This document shows positions 49,692 through 61,562 of a stretch of DNA of 64,000 nucleotides, in pieces; the stretch's first letter is position 1, and every line of letters starts with the position of its first letter. Position numbers and translations under genes: made by a program. The DNA lies in assembly GCA_038993745.2 (NCBI GenBank), contig CP160629.1, positions 1,984,001-2,048,000 of the forward strand, read 5' to 3'. The DNA is from Aliivibrio fischeri (GTDB lineage Bacteria > Pseudomonadota > Gammaproteobacteria > Enterobacterales > Vibrionaceae). The notes beneath the pieces are model-generated. The model was given only the letters and a program-made list of their open reading frames with translations, was not told the DNA's origin and searched no databases.

Positions 49692-49725
49692 ATACCAATC
49701 TCATCAATTCATCATGAGGATTAGT
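49692..49725. repeat. ATACCAATC-type imperfect inverted repeat
   Basis: ATACCAATCTCAT near 49692 and ATGAGGATTAGT near 49714 pair imperfectly. It is related in its outer motif to the elements at 4315 and 48862. Located between lapB and pyrF. Confidence 0.4.
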
Positions 49726-49751
49726 CGTACTCACGGTCTTTTCTTACATTC

Positions 49752-49779
49752 AAAAAAAGAGGCACTCAGAGCGCCTCTT
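49752..49779 (-). terminator. Terminator after lapB
   Basis: AAGAGGC and GCCTCTT arms with a partly paired interior; seven T residues follow on the minus strand. Confidence 0.8.
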
Positions 49780-49782
49780 CAA

Positions 49783-50952
49783 TTATTCACCATCTAAGCC
49801 TCTAATAGGCTTAATCACTCCCCATCCTTTACAAGATGGACATTGCCAAAACAATCGATGAGCAGAGAAACCACACTTACTGCAGCGGTAATTAGGTTTC
49901 ATTTTCAATTGCTCGCCTACTAGGGTTTGCAAACTAGTTAAACTGGCTTTCGCCCTACCATCTTCAGCTTCATCGGTATGGTAGCCCATCAGACGATAAA
50001 AGCCCTTCATTGTCGGGTTCTTAAGAAGCTGTTTAGTCATATACCCTTGTGCTAAAGCGACACCTTCATGCTTGGCAATCAAATTTGAAAGCATCAATTC
50101 CGCACTAGCACCTGCTCCTTTTGAAATAGCTTCTTTTAAAAATTGAAGTAATGCGCCTTCTCTGTCTAGTTTTTCATAACATTCAGCAAGCAATGGTAAT
50201 GCTTCACTGACAAAATCAATGTCTTGATCCAGTACTGACTCAAGGTGAGCAAGAGCACTTTTATAATTCTCTTCCTCCATAAGAAGTTTCGCCATCATAA
50301 TAGAGGCTCGTACACATTGATTATCAGAAGATAAGGCTTTTTTAAGATTCTGTTTTGCTTTATTCAAATTCTCATCTGCAAGCTCTTGCATTGCGAGTTC
50401 ACAATAATAGTGAGCAATATCAAGCTTGAGTTTTTTACGCCCCATACGAACCAAACTATTCGCAAATTGAATCGCTTGCTCCCACTCTCGAGTCTGTTGA
50501 TGAATAGCAACTAATTGCAGTAAAGCGGCTTCTCTGTGATCAGGCTCTTCAAGCAGCTGCTCAAATATTTTTTCAGCACGATCAAGAATACCTGAGACCA
50601 TATAATCTTTTGCTAACTGCTGTAAGGCTATATTTCGTTGGTCTATCGTAAGGTTCGGACGTGCGATGAGGTTTTGATGAATTTTGATGGCGCGATCGAC
50701 TTCACCTCTTCGTCTAAAAAGATTACCTAATGCAAGGTGGGTGTCTATGGTATCGCTATCTACTTGAAGTAATTCTATGAAATGATCGACTGCTTTATCT
50801 GATTGATCAGACAGCAATAGATTCAAACCCGCCACGTATTGACGTGACAGGTGATTCGTTTCTTTTTGGCGTTGTTGTCTCGCACTCCTATTACCCATAT
50901 ACCAGCCATAACCGGCAGCAATAGGTAATAATAGGAATAGCAGTTCTAACAT
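49783..50952 (-). CDS. lapB: Lipopolysaccharide assembly protein LapB
   Basis: A 389-residue inner-membrane-anchored TPR protein. The N-terminal helix (LFLLLPIAAGYGWYMG) is followed by about nine TPR repeats and a C-terminal rubredoxin-like metal module with two CxxC pairs (CSKCGF and CPSCKGW). LapB couples LPS synthesis to FtsH degradation of LpxC. It lies 7 bp after lapA. The C-terminal extension is complete. Confidence 0.95.
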   Translation of the reverse strand: MLELLFLLLPIAAGYGWYMGNRSARQQRQKETNHLSRQYVAGLNLLLSDQSDKAVDHFIELLQVDSDTIDTHLALGNLFRRRGEVDRAIKIHQNLIARPNLTIDQRNIALQQLAKDYMVSGILDRAEKIFEQLLEEPDHREAALLQLVAIHQQTREWEQAIQFANSLVRMGRKKLKLDIAHYYCELAMQELADENLNKAKQNLKKALSSDNQCVRASIMMAKLLMEEENYKSALAHLESVLDQDIDFVSEALPLLAECYEKLDREGALLQFLKEAISKGAGASAELMLSNLIAKHEGVALAQGYMTKQLLKNPTMKGFYRLMGYHTDEAEDGRAKASLTSLQTLVGEQLKMKPNYRCSKCGFSAHRLFWQCPSCKGWGVIKPIRGLDGE

Positions 50953-50959
50953 TCAGTCA

Positions 50960-51244
50960 CTACCCTTTCGTTGACTCAATTCGCAACTTATCAAGCTCAG
51001 CCGTTTTTTTATCTAAGCGTTTGCGAAGGCGGCGTTGAGTCATGCTCGCTTTTAGATACATGCTGCCACAAATTAACCAGCCTAAACCAAAGCCAGTTGC
51101 AAAGAAAATACCCAATAATGTGGACAGTTGAAAATCACCTTGAGCTAACAGGTAATTAAAATTAACAATAGCTTGATTCTGTGCACCAATAGCCAGTGAG
51201 ATCAAAAATAAAACAAGTAATAAAATGGCAACGATAATTTTCAC
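50960..51244 (-). CDS. lapA: Lipopolysaccharide assembly protein LapA
   Basis: A 94-residue inner-membrane protein with two hydrophobic helices (about 2-24 and 42-64) and a basic coiled-coil tail (RRLRKRLDKKTAELDKL). It acts with LapB and belongs to the DUF1049/YciS family. GGAGGG lies upstream of the start. It sits between ihfB and lapB, the conserved order. Confidence 0.92.
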   Translation of the reverse strand: MKIIVAILLLVLFLISLAIGAQNQAIVNFNYLLAQGDFQLSTLLGIFFATGFGLGWLICGSMYLKASMTQRRLRKRLDKKTAELDKLRIESTKG

Positions 51245-51330
51245 TGGTATTCCCTCCAGTTAATTGAGTATCTAAAAGTTTTTATTTTACAGCTCTAAAG
51301 ATACACCTAAATGCATTGAAAATGAACATA

Positions 51331-51363
51331 AAAAAACGGCATACTCAAAAGTATGCCGTTTTT
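51331..51363 (-). terminator. Terminator after ihfB
   Basis: ACGGCATAC and GTATGCCGT arms, flanked by A/T runs, around a 6-nt loop. Confidence 0.88.
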
Positions 51364-51378
51364 GTATGCCAATTAGCA

Positions 51379-51660
51379 TTAGCTATAATTCACACGTTCA
51401 CGCAGTTCTTTACCTGGTTTAAAGTGTGGAACGAACTTACCGTCCAGCTCTACCTTATCACCAGTTTTAGGATTACGACCTAAACGTGGCTCTCGATAGT
51501 GTAGAGAAAAACTACCAAAACCACGAATCTCTATACGATCACCGCCTTCTAGCGTTGTTGCCATCTGCTCAAGGATTTCCTTGACTGTATCTTCCACCTG
51601 CTTAGCAGAAAGTTGAGGCTTTTTACTACACAGTTGTTCAATCAGTTCAGATTTTGTCAT
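51379..51660 (-). CDS. ihfB: Integration host factor subunit beta
   Basis: A 93-residue HU/IHF-family DNA-bending protein, partner of IhfA. It has the [26 protein letters not shown] beta-arm region with the DNA-intercalating proline. It follows rpsA, with a strong palindromic hairpin in between, as in the enterobacterial order. Confidence 0.96.
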   Translation of the reverse strand: MTKSELIEQLCSKKPQLSAKQVEDTVKEILEQMATTLEGGDRIEIRGFGSFSLHYREPRLGRNPKTGDKVELDGKFVPHFKPGKELRERVNYS

Positions 51661-51683
51661 AAATGACCTCTCTTACGTTATCG

Positions 51684-51711
51684 AAAGAAAAGGGAGCAAT
51701 GTTGCTCCCTT
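51684..51711 (-). terminator. Hairpin between rpsA and ihfB
   Basis: AAGGGAGCAA and TTGCTCCCTT pair perfectly around 2 bases. TTCTTT follows on the minus strand. It may be a partial terminator or a processing site. Confidence 0.65.
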
Positions 51712-51720
51712 CTAATTTAC

Positions 51721-53394
51721 TTATTCGCCTTTAGCTGCTTTGAAAGCGTCAGCCATTGCGTTACCGAAACCACCGTCTTCAGACTTAGTGTTCAGTGAAG
51801 CCATTGCTTCTTGCTCGTCAGCTTCATCTTTAGCTTTGATAGATAGGTTAACTACGCGGTTCTTACGGTCTACACCAGTGAACTTCGCTTCAACGCTATC
51901 GCCAACGCTTAGGATTAGAGATGCATCTTCAACACGGTCACGAGATAGCTCAGAAGTACGGATGTAACCTTCTACGCTGTCTGCAAGAGTGATTGTAGCG
52001 CCTTTAGCGTCAACAGCTGAAACAGTACCGTTTACTAGAGTACCTTTCTTGTTGTCTGCTAGGTAGTTGTTAAATGGGTCTTCTTCCATTTGTTTAACAC
52101 CTAGAGAAATACGCTCACGCTCTGCATCTACTGCTAGAACAACAGCAGAGATTTCGTCGCCTTTCTTGTACTCACGTACCGCGTCTTCACCTGTAGCATT
52201 CCAAGAAATGTCAGATAGGTGAACTAGACCGTCGATGCCGCCGTCAAGACCGATGAAGATACCAAAGTCAGTGATAGATTTGATCTTACCAGTAACTTTG
52301 TCGCCTTTAGCTTGCGCTTCAGCGAATGTCTGCCATGGGTTAGCTTTACATTGTTTTAGACCTAGAGAGATACGACGACGTTCTTCGTCAATCTCAAGAA
52401 CCATAACCTCAACTTCGTCGCCTACATTAACAACTTTAGAAGGGTGGATGTTCTTGTTAGTCCAATCCATTTCAGAAACGTGTACTAGACCTTCAACGCC
52501 TTCTTCGATTTCAACGAAGCAGCCGTAGTCAGTTAGGTTAGTAACACGACCAGAAAGCTTGTGACCTTCTGGGTAACGCTTAGCGATAGCTACCCATGGA
52601 TCTTCGCCTAGTTGCTTAAGACCTAGAGAAACACGAGTGCGCTCACGATCGAACTTAAGAACTTTAACGTTGATCTCGTCACCAACATTTACGATCTCAG
52701 ATGGGTGTTTAACACGTTTCCAAGCCATATCTGTGATGTGTAGTAGACCGTCTACGCCACCTAGGTCAACGAATGCACCGTAGTCAGTAAGGTTCTTAAC
52801 GATACCTTTAACTTCCATGCCTTCTTGTAGAGAAGCAAGTAGCTCATCACGTTCAACACTGTTTTCAGATTCGATAACAGCACGACGTGAAACAACAACG
52901 TTGTTACGTTTTTGGTCAAGCTTGATTACTTTGAACTCTAGCTCTTTGCCTTCAAGGTGAAGAGTGTCACGTACTGGACGTACATCAACAAGAGAACCAG
53001 GTAGGAATGCACGGATACCGTTAAGTTCAACTGTGAAGCCGCCTTTAACTTTACCGTTGATAACACCCATAACTGTTTCAGCATCTTCGTATGCTTTTTC
53101 AAGTTGGATCCACGCTTCGTGACGCTTCGCTTTCTCACGAGAAAGTTGAGTTTCACCGAAACCGTCTTCAACAGCGTCAAGAGCAACGTCTACTTCAGAA
53201 CCAACTTCAACTTCAAGTTCGCCAGCAGCGTTCTTGAATTGTTCAGCTGGGATAGCTGCTTCAGACTTAAGGCCAGCGTCAACAAGAACGAAACCGTTCT
53301 CGATAGCTACTACAGTACCTTTAACGATGCTGCCTTGTTGGAATTCAGTTTCATTTAGAAACTCTTCAAAGAGTTGAGCAAAAGATTCAGTCAT
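51721..53394 (-). CDS. rpsA: 30S ribosomal protein S1
   Basis: A 557-residue RNA-binding protein with six S1 (OB-fold) domains, needed to place mRNA on the 30S subunit. Repeated motifs include [58 protein letters not shown] and [23 protein letters not shown]. It is the same length as E. coli S1. The upstream leader (53395-53489) can form a CCATG/CATGG hairpin, in line with known S1 autoregulation. Confidence 0.97.
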   Translation of the reverse strand: MTESFAQLFEEFLNETEFQQGSIVKGTVVAIENGFVLVDAGLKSEAAIPAEQFKNAAGELEVEVGSEVDVALDAVEDGFGETQLSREKAKRHEAWIQLEKAYEDAETVMGVINGKVKGGFTVELNGIRAFLPGSLVDVRPVRDTLHLEGKELEFKVIKLDQKRNNVVVSRRAVIESENSVERDELLASLQEGMEVKGIVKNLTDYGAFVDLGGVDGLLHITDMAWKRVKHPSEIVNVGDEINVKVLKFDRERTRVSLGLKQLGEDPWVAIAKRYPEGHKLSGRVTNLTDYGCFVEIEEGVEGLVHVSEMDWTNKNIHPSKVVNVGDEVEVMVLEIDEERRRISLGLKQCKANPWQTFAEAQAKGDKVTGKIKSITDFGIFIGLDGGIDGLVHLSDISWNATGEDAVREYKKGDEISAVVLAVDAERERISLGVKQMEEDPFNNYLADNKKGTLVNGTVSAVDAKGATITLADSVEGYIRTSELSRDRVEDASLILSVGDSVEAKFTGVDRKNRVVNLSIKAKDEADEQEAMASLNTKSEDGGFGNAMADAFKAAKGE

Positions 53395-53489
53395 TATTTG
53401 ATCTTCAAATTTAAACGTCCATGGGTATCCTACCGCATGGGGTTGATAGTAAGGTTAGTTATCATCCTTGCAACTAACTAAGTTTAATA

Positions 53490-54163
53490 TTATAGCTTAG
53501 ATTCAATAAAAGTAATGGCTTGCGCGACAACTTCATCAATATTCATTGACGTTGAATCTAAAACTAAAGCGTCTTCCGCAGGACGTAATGGTGCGACAGC
53601 GCGATTGCGATCTCGATCATCACGTTCTTGAATTTCGCTTAAAAGACGGTCAAATTTAACATCTAACCCTTCTGTTGCAACTGCTTCATTCGGCGATTCG
53701 CACGTTCTTCAGCACTTGCATCTAAAAATATCTTAACTTCAGCGTTAGGGAACACAACCGTTCCCATATCTCGACCATCAGCAATCAAGCCAGGTTGAGC
53801 AGAAAATGCACGCTGGCGACGTAATAACGCTTCACGAACTTGAGGTAACGCCGCTACTTTCGATGCAGCCATGCCAGTTTCTTCTTTACGAAGCTCTGCA
53901 GATACGTCTTCACCTTCAAGGATTACTTTAACCAATTCACCTTCAGCTTTGAATTGCACATCCAAATTAGCAGCTAAAGGAACAAGTGCATCTTCTGAAT
54001 TAAGATCAACACCATGGTGAATAGCAGCCAATGCTAGCACTCGGTAAATAGCGCCAGAGTCTAATAAATTATAACCTAGCTTTTCTGCAAGTAACATGCA
54101 CAGCGTGCCTTTACCTGCTCCACTTGGACCATCAACAGTAACGACTGGTGAATGAGTAGTCAT
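53490..54163 (-). CDS. cmk: Cytidylate kinase, one frameshift
   Basis: A P-loop kinase that converts CMP/dCMP to the diphosphate. Walker A is [24 protein letters not shown] and [13 protein letters not shown] are present. The first frame stops at 53663 just after MKQLQQKG. The expected end ([38 protein letters not shown]) continues in the next frame to TAA at 53490. Restoring one T in GGTTAGAT gives 224 residues. The ATG at 54163 has GGAG 6 nt upstream; the longer reading starts at TTG. Lies between aroA and rpsA. Confidence 0.92.
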
Positions 54164-54253
54164 GGAGTTCTCCAATTAATTATTGTGATTGGTTTCTACG
54201 GGCAGCATTATACCCAAGTAAGATTATTTATATACTCTTGATTATGAAAAACT

Positions 54254-54284
54254 AAAAAAGCTCTGAATTTTGATACAGAGCTTT
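54254..54284 (-). terminator. Terminator between aroA and cmk
   Basis: AAAGCTCTG and CAGAGCTTT arms around a 10-nt loop; T run on the minus strand. Confidence 0.8.
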
Positions 54285-54321
54285 CATTGAATAGTAAGGT
54301 AATAATTTAAAATACAATAAA

Positions 54322-55602
54322 TTAGCAGCTTAATTCTTTTAATTTATCAAAATAATCAGGGAATGTTTTCGATGTACAACCTGGATCATTAATCGTTACA
54401 GGAGTATCACTCAATGCAACTAAAGAAAAACACATCGCCATGCGGTGGTCATCATAAGTGTCAATCGATGCATGCTGTAATGAAGCAGGCGGTGTAATTG
54501 TAATATAATCTTCCCCTTCCTCCACTACTGCACCCACTTTTCTTAACTCGGTTGCCATCGCAGCCAAACGATCAGTTTCTTTTACACGCCAATTGTATAC
54601 GTTACGAATCGAGGTCGTTCCTTTTGCAAATAATGCAGTGGTTGCAATTGTCATTGCAGCATCAGGAATATGGTTGAAATCCATATCAATGGCATTAAGT
54701 TCACCTTTACGAGCGATAACATAATCATCGCCCCATTCAATTTCAGTCCCCATTGCAGCTAATGCATCTGCAAATTGAACATCGCCTTGAATACTCTTTT
54801 TACCAATACCCGTTACTTTTACTTCTCCACCCTTAATTGCAGCGGCAGCAAGAAAATATGATGCCGATGAAGCATCACCTTCTACAAGAAAATCCCCAGG
54901 AGCTACATAAGTTTGATTCGCAGGAACGACAAACGTTTGATAGTTCTGATTCTCAATTTTTACACCAAATGTTGCCATGATATCTAATGTGATATCAATG
55001 TATGGTTTTGATACTAAATCACCAACAATCTTAATCGTTGTTTCTTGTGTAGATAATGGCGCTGCCATTAAAAATGCAGTAAGAAATTGGCTAGAAATCG
55101 AGCCATCAATTTCCACTGTTCCACCATGTAGGCCAGTACCTTTAATTTTCAGCGGTGGATAATTTTCATTTTCTAAATATTCTACATCTGCTCCAGCAGC
55201 TTTAAGAGCAGTTACAAGGTGACCGATTGGGCGCTCTTTCATGCGAGGTTCGCCTGTTAGAACAAACTCACCTTGGCCTAAACATAGTGCCGCAGCCAAT
55301 GGGCGCATCGCCGTTCCAGCATTACCTAAAAAAAGCTCTAATGCTTCATTAGGTTCAAACGCTCGTCCTAATCCTGTTACTTCACATTCTGTTTTATCTG
55401 CTGATAATTTATATTCAACGCCCAATGCTTTAAGTGCATTCAACATATGACGAATATCATCGCTATCTAGTAGATTCGTTAATTTTGTAGTTCCTGAAGC
55501 TAATGCAGCTAAAAGTAGCGCTCGGTTAGATACACTTTTTGAACCCGGCAAATTGATTTGCCCATTAATTTTTGAGATAGGTTGAAGAGTTAAGCTTTCC
55601 AT
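54322..55602 (-). CDS. aroA: 5-enolpyruvylshikimate-3-phosphate synthase
   Basis: A 426-residue EPSP synthase of the aromatic amino-acid pathway, the class I (glyphosate-sensitive) type. Seen are [35 protein letters not shown], the [10 protein letters not shown] segment and the C-terminal [12 protein letters not shown]. The frame is open to 55626, but MESLTLQPI at 55602 equals the enterobacterial start, so I use it. It heads the aroA-cmk-rpsA-ihfB series. Confidence 0.96.
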   Translation of the reverse strand: MESLTLQPISKINGQINLPGSKSVSNRALLLAALASGTTKLTNLLDSDDIRHMLNALKALGVEYKLSADKTECEVTGLGRAFEPNEALELFLGNAGTAMRPLAAALCLGQGEFVLTGEPRMKERPIGHLVTALKAAGADVEYLENENYPPLKIKGTGLHGGTVEIDGSISSQFLTAFLMAAPLSTQETTIKIVGDLVSKPYIDITLDIMATFGVKIENQNYQTFVVPANQTYVAPGDFLVEGDASSASYFLAAAAIKGGEVKVTGIGKKSIQGDVQFADALAAMGTEIEWGDDYVIARKGELNAIDMDFNHIPDAAMTIATTALFAKGTTSIRNVYNWRVKETDRLAAMATELRKVGAVVEEGEDYITITPPASLQHASIDTYDDHRMAMCFSLVALSDTPVTINDPGCTSKTFPDYFDKLKELSC

Positions 55603-55788
55603 GTTTGCGTAAAAATTCCTGTACAAATAAATAATAATGTCATGATCAATATTTCATGACTGCTTCAGCTTTAATTGTTATTTTTTGTTATTCTTCATAC
55701 TTTCAGAGTAACGAAAACCAACGCGATGTGCCAGAGGCAATATCGTCTCTATTGACCTAAAAATAATGAATAGTGATTTCTTTTATCT

Positions 55789-56504
55789 ATGACTATCTAC
55801 TTACCTGAGCTTATTCCATCTCATTCGACAGTTTTTCCTGATATAGAGAACGCATTAAATAACCCAGATGGATTACTCATTATGGGAGGGGACTTATCTT
55901 CCAAACAACTAATTAGTGCATATCAACACGGTATTTTCCCTTGGTACAGTAATGGAGATCCTATACTTTGGTGGAGTCCAAGCGTTCGAGGCGTCTTTTT
56001 TCCTGAGCAATTTTCACCATCTAAAAGCTTAAAAAAGTTCTTCAGAAAATCGAACTACAACGTAACCCTTAATAAAGCCACTTACCAAGTTATTGACCTC
56101 TGTGCATCTACCAGACCAAAAGAAGAAACATGGATCATGCCAGAAATGATCAATGCCTATAAGAAACTGGCTGATCTTGGCTATTGTCACTCTGTTGAGG
56201 TATGGAATGAGGATGAATTAATTGGTGGTTTATATGGATTACAAATCGGTCAAATTTTTTGTGGTGAGTCTATGTTTTCATTGCAAACAAACGCATCCAA
56301 AATTGCATTATGGAAATTTTGCGAACATTTTGTATCATTCAATGGAAAGCTTATTGACTGCCAAATGATGAATCCTCATTTAGAGAGTCTTGGGGCCAAA
56401 GAAATGAAACGCTGTGATTTCAAAACATTACTTGAAGAACTCAGCACTAAATCAACAATAGCAAACTGTTACTTACCTCAAATATTAGGGGATAATTCAC
56501 TTTC

Positions 56505-56508
<4 letters not shown>
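55789..56508 (+). CDS. aat: Leucyl/phenylalanyl-tRNA-protein transferase
   Basis: A 239-residue N-end-rule enzyme that adds Leu or Phe to proteins with N-terminal Arg or Lys, making them ClpS-ClpAP substrates. Motifs GLLIMGGDLS, GIFPWY, WWSPSVRGVFFPE and GGLYGLQIGQIFCGESMFS are intact. It overlaps bpt by 4 bp and is near clpS-clpA, all acting in the same degradation route. Confidence 0.95.
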
Positions 56509-57505
<997 letters not shown>

Positions 57506-57555
57506 TTTGTCATTCTATTAGTTTAACGCTTTAAACTAATAAAAAAACAATAACA

Positions 57556-57582
57556 AAAACCCAGTCAATGACTGGGTTTTTT
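57556..57582. terminator. Bidirectional terminator between infA and clpA
   Basis: AAAACCCAGTC and GACTGGGTTTT arms around a 3-nt loop. Confidence 0.92.
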
Positions 57583-57626
57583 ATTAGCTTTTAAAACAAG
57601 CTAGCTATAGCAATAGAATTGGTTTA

Positions 57627-59877
57627 TTAATGAACCGCTTCAGTTTCACTTGTGAATTCAAATACAAGCTCATCTTTTTTAAGCTTCACTCGTACTGTGC
57701 CACCATCAACCAAATCACCAAATAGTAATTCATTTGCCATTGGTTTTTTAAGGTTTTCTTGAATAACTCGAGCCATTGGGCGTGCACCCATCGCTTTGTC
57801 ATAGCCTTTTTCAGCAAGCCATGCTTTAGCTTCTTTGGATACTTCCATTGATACACCACGAGCATCTAACTGTGCTTGTAGCTCTGCAATGAATTTCTCA
57901 ACAACAAGTGAAATCACATCTTTACTTAGATGTTCAAACCAAATGATATTATCCAAACGGTTTCTAAATTCTGGAGTAAATACTTTCTTAATTGCCGCCA
58001 TTGCATCAGTAGAGTGATCTTGTTGGATTAAACCAATCGATTTTTTAACCGTCTCTTGAACACCTGCATTGGTCGTCATAACAAAAATTACGTTACGGAA
58101 ATCCGCTTTACGTCCATTGTTATCTGTCAACGTACCATTATCCATTACTTGTAACAGCAGGTTAAAGATATCTGGATGTGCTTTTTCAAGTTCATCAAGA
58201 AGAACAACAGAATGTGGATGTTTAATTACCGCATCAGTTAATAAACCACCTTGCTCGTAACCAACATAACCCGGAGGCGCACCAATTAAGCGACTAACGG
58301 TATGCTGCTCACCATATTCAGACATATCAAAGCGCAGTAATTCAATACCTAATGCTTTTGCTAATTGAACAGTAACTTCTGTTTTACCAACCCTGTCGGC
58401 CCAGCAAATAAGAATGAACCAACTGGTTTATTCTCTGCACCAAGACCAGCACGACTTAATTTAATTGCTTCACATAGTGCATCGATCCCTGATCTTGCCC
58501 AAATACCAGCATTTTCAATTTGTCATCGAGTTTTTTCAGAACATCTTTATCACTTGAGGATACAGATTTTTCTGGAATTCGAGCCATTTTAGCGACCATA
58601 GATTCAATATCAGCAACATTGATGGTCTTTTTACGGCGACTCGCAGGTGTTAGACGGCAACGAGCACCGGCTTCATCAATTACATCAATCGCTTTATCTG
58701 GAAGATGACGTTCATTAATATATTTAGCTGATAGCTCTACCGCAGCACGAAGCGCTTTATTGGTATAACGCACTTCATGATGTTCTTCATACTTACTTTT
58801 CAAACCGATCAGAATTTTTGTCGTATCGTCTAAAGATGGTTCTAAAATATCAATCTTTTGGAAACGACGAGCTAATGCACGCTCTTTTTCAAAAATAGTA
58901 CTGTGCTCTTGATAAGTAGTAGAACCAATACAGCGTAATTTACCACTACTTAATAACGGTTTGATTAAGTTAGCTGCATCAACTTGACCACCAGAAGCAG
59001 CACCCGCTCCTATAATCGTGTGAATTTCATCAATAAATAAAACCGCATGTTCTTCTTTTTCAAGCTGTTTTAAAATCGCTTTAAAACGTTTTTCAAAATC
59101 ACCACGGTATTTAGTGCCAGCAAGTAATGAACCAATATCCAGTGAATAAATAACACAATCTTTAATTACATCTGGTACTTGCTCTTCAACAATACGCCAA
59201 GCAAGGCCTTCTGCAATCGCCGTTTTACCAACACCAGCTTCACCCACTAATAGAGGGTTATTTTTGCGACGACGACATAGTACTTGAATGGTTCGCTCAA
59301 GCTCTTGATCACGTCCAATAAGCGGATCGATACCACCATTTTTAGCAACTTGGTTTAAGTTAGTAGCAAAACTCTCTAACTTATCTTCAGCATTAGCCTC
59401 AACAGCTGCTTCAACATTATTTGGTTCACTATTCTCATCTCGATTTTCTGGTGCACCATGAGAGATGAAATTAACAATATCTAGACGGCTAATATCATTC
59501 TTTTTAAGGAGATATGCTGCATGTGATTCTTGCTCGCTAAAAATAGCGACCAATACGTTGGCACCAGTAACTTCACTTCGACCTGATGATTGAACATGAA
59601 AAACTGCCCGTTGTAATACACGCTGAAAGCTAAGCGTAGGCTGAGTTTCACGACTTTCATCGTCCAGAGGAATTAATGGGGTTGTCTGTGTAATAAATTC
59701 GTCGATTTCAGTTGCCAAGGCATCTAAATCAGTATGACAAGCAATAAGCGCTTCGTGAGCTGATGGGTTCTCCAGCAGAGCGAATAGCAAGTGCTCCACT
59801 GTCATGAATTCATGACGCTTTTCTCGCGCACGAGCAAACGCAGTGTTCAAACTCGCTTCTAATTCTTTATTTAGCAT
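57627..59877 (-). CDS. clpA: ATP-dependent Clp protease ATP-binding subunit ClpA, two frameshifts
   Basis: ClpA unfolds substrates for ClpP. The N-domain and first AAA+ module ([32 protein letters not shown]) are in one frame to about 58490. The second module is reached only after restoring one G near 58492 (to [13 protein letters not shown]) and one near 58393 (to GPTGVGKTEV). It then runs through [22 protein letters not shown] and MTTNAG to 57627. The restored product is about 750 residues. The ATG at 59877 has GGGAGG upstream. Confidence 0.92.
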
Positions 59878-59919
59878 AGGAACCTCCCAAAACACCAAAT
59901 TATGGTGTAACGAACAAAC

Positions 59920-60238
59920 TTACGCTTGCTCCATTGTACACAGTAGTGGGTGCTCATTATCACGCGAGTAAGTATTCACCTGCGCAACTTTAGTTTCTGC
60001 AACTTCAGCAGTGAACGTCCCACATACTGCTTTCCCTTCATAATGCACTGTTAGCATTAATTGTGTTGCTTTTCCAAGTCCATGGAAAAAATTTATCTAA
60101 AACTTCGACAACAAACTCCATTGGAGTGTAATCATCGTTATTTAAAACCACTTTATACATAGATGGTGGTCTTAACTCTGTTTTCTCTCGTTCCAAAACA
60201 TCTGAATCAGGAGAAATCCATTCATATAGTTTACTCAT
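59920..60238 (-). CDS. clpS: ClpS adaptor, two frameshifts
   Basis: ClpS delivers N-end-rule substrates to ClpAP. The start [42 protein letters not shown] and the substrate-pocket NNDD motif are in frame. The frame breaks near 60089 and again near 60076. After one base is restored in the TTTTTTCC run and one A in GGAAAAGC, the sequence reads [18 protein letters not shown] and ends [12 protein letters not shown] at 59920 (106 residues). It directly precedes clpA. Confidence 0.9.
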
Positions 60239-60636
60239 GTCGACAACTAAATTAGTAAAAAAATAATCTGATACTTCAAGGTATCCCCTTACTATTCAGA
60301 CTAATCTAGACGAGAGATTACATCAAACAAAAGATACTATTTTAAAGTCTTTATCACTTATTTTTTTGCTAATTGGATAGAAATTCATCGAAACAATAAA
60401 TAAAGAATAGGGCCTTTTGTTCAAGTTCTCCACTATATTTATCAATCTGATATTATTGATAAATATGTTAATCTTAAATGTGATATTGGGTATAAATGTT
60501 AAAAAAGTGACAACTTTGTACTTGACTCACATTTTATATTTAATAGAGTGTACTTGTAGTGGTTATCAATTGAACAGATAAATGATTAATTCATAACCAT
60601 TGTGCTAGGTAATTAAAATGCAGAGGGATGTATAGC
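60239..60636. other. Intergenic region between clpS and cspD
   Basis: 398 bp, strongly A+T-rich. It contains a 12-bp inverted repeat at 60435-60466 and a promoter-like TTGACT (60522) with TAGAGT 16 nt later (60544), placed to drive cspD. No ORF is supported. Confidence 0.5.
60435..60466. repeat. 12-bp perfect inverted repeat upstream of cspD
   Basis: ATATTTATCAAT and ATTGATAAATAT separated by 8 nt. It could be an operator or a hairpin; unexplained. Confidence 0.6.
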
Positions 60637-60858
60637 ATGGCAACAGGTACAGTAAAGTGGTTCAATAACGCCAAAGGGTTTGGCTTCATTTGTCCTGAAG
60701 GAGAGGATGGTGATATTTTTGCTCATTACTCCACCATTGAAATGGAAGGGTATCGAACTCTAAAAGCAGGACAAGCCGTCACTTACGAAATCCACGAAGG
60801 CCCAAAAGGTTTTCACGCAAGTGAAATTAAATTACTCGAAGGTGAAAACGCAAAATAG
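60637..60858 (+). CDS. cspD: Cold-shock-like protein CspD
   Basis: A 73-residue cold-shock-domain protein with RNP1 KGFGFICPE and RNP2 DIFAHYSTI. The HYSTIEMEGYRTLKAGQAV segment identifies the CspD branch, a stationary-phase inhibitor of DNA replication. A longer start at 60628 exists, but the ATG at 60637 (MATGTVKWF) matches the family and has GAGGG 9 nt upstream. The clpS-clpA/cspD pairing matches E. coli. Confidence 0.93.
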   Translation: MATGTVKWFNNAKGFGFICPEGEDGDIFAHYSTIEMEGYRTLKAGQAVTYEIHEGPKGFHASEIKLLEGENAK

Positions 60859-60880
60859 CTGCTTTATTTTCAAGTTTATA

Positions 60881-60911
60881 AAAAAGGTGAGTCGACATGC
60901 TCACCTTTTTT
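60881..60911 (+). terminator. Terminator after cspD
   Basis: AAAAAGGTGAG and CTCACCTTTTT arms around an 8-nt loop. Confidence 0.9.
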
Positions 60912-60967
60912 GAACCAATCGTTTCAAAACCACTCCAATCTTAATTCACTTCTGTTAGGTCTCTATT

Positions 60968-61510
60968 TTGAAATATCTATTTACTTTCGTTCTACTTTTG
61001 ACGCTAAACGGTTGTGTTACTGAAACACATCAAGAGAAAAGCACAGTAAACCTTGTGACAACAGGCGATATCAATACGGTAATAACGGGAAGAACTTTCT
61101 TTAGTTGGCATCCTGATATTAACGCCAACTACCTTAATAAAAAGTTAAATAAAAATGATACTGAAGAAAAATTCATTCTTGCTTTAAAAAATGAATTAAA
61201 GAAAAAAGGGTTTACTTACACGGATGATCTACAAAAAGCCGATTTTTATATTGGTTATGGTTTAGGTGTAGATACTAAGATCAGTGATGATCAAATTCTA
61301 AATAAAACAGGATTATCTGCGGGTATAGAACCACATGGCATCGATGAAAATGACAGTGATAAAGCCAGTGTTTTTATTGCAATCTATTTACCAACCCAAC
61401 TGACGCCGCAATGGACAATATTAGCCCAAGGCTATACAGATAGTGAGCAAACAGATGCAATGGACGAATTACTTCAGCTCATGTTTCACAGCTTAGAAGA
61501 AAAAAACTAA
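60968..61510 (+). CDS. DUF4136-type lipoprotein, TTG start
   Basis: A 180-residue probable lipoprotein. The N-terminus (M)KYLFTFVLLLTLNGC is a lipoprotein signal with lipobox LNGC (Cys16). The mature part follows DUF4136: a FSWHPD segment, KNELKKKGFTYTD, and KADFYIGYGLG. The start codon is TTG at 60968, with AGG 8 nt upstream. The lipoprotein is probably exported to the outer membrane. Function unknown. The end is close to the convergent selO. Confidence 0.75.
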   Translation: MKYLFTFVLLLTLNGCVTETHQEKSTVNLVTTGDINTVITGRTFFSWHPDINANYLNKKLNKNDTEEKFILALKNELKKKGFTYTDDLQKADFYIGYGLGVDTKISDDQILNKTGLSAGIEPHGIDENDSDKASVFIAIYLPTQLTPQWTILAQGYTDSEQTDAMDELLQLMFHSLEEKN

Positions 61511-61515
61511 GTGTA

Positions 61516-61537
61516 AAAAGCAGCAATCATTGCCGCT
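61516..61537. terminator. Hairpin between lipoprotein gene and selO
   Basis: AAAGCAGCAA and TTGCCGCTTT arms with one mismatch and a 3-nt loop between converging genes. Confidence 0.6.
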
Positions 61538-61562
61538 TTACTGCATCATAAATTTCTTTGCT

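Noticed and set aside
57627..60238. Programmed ribosomal frameshifting in clpA and clpS
   Set aside because: There are two independent breaks in each gene, no conserved slippery site, and the same type of break in six other genes. A common technical cause is simpler.
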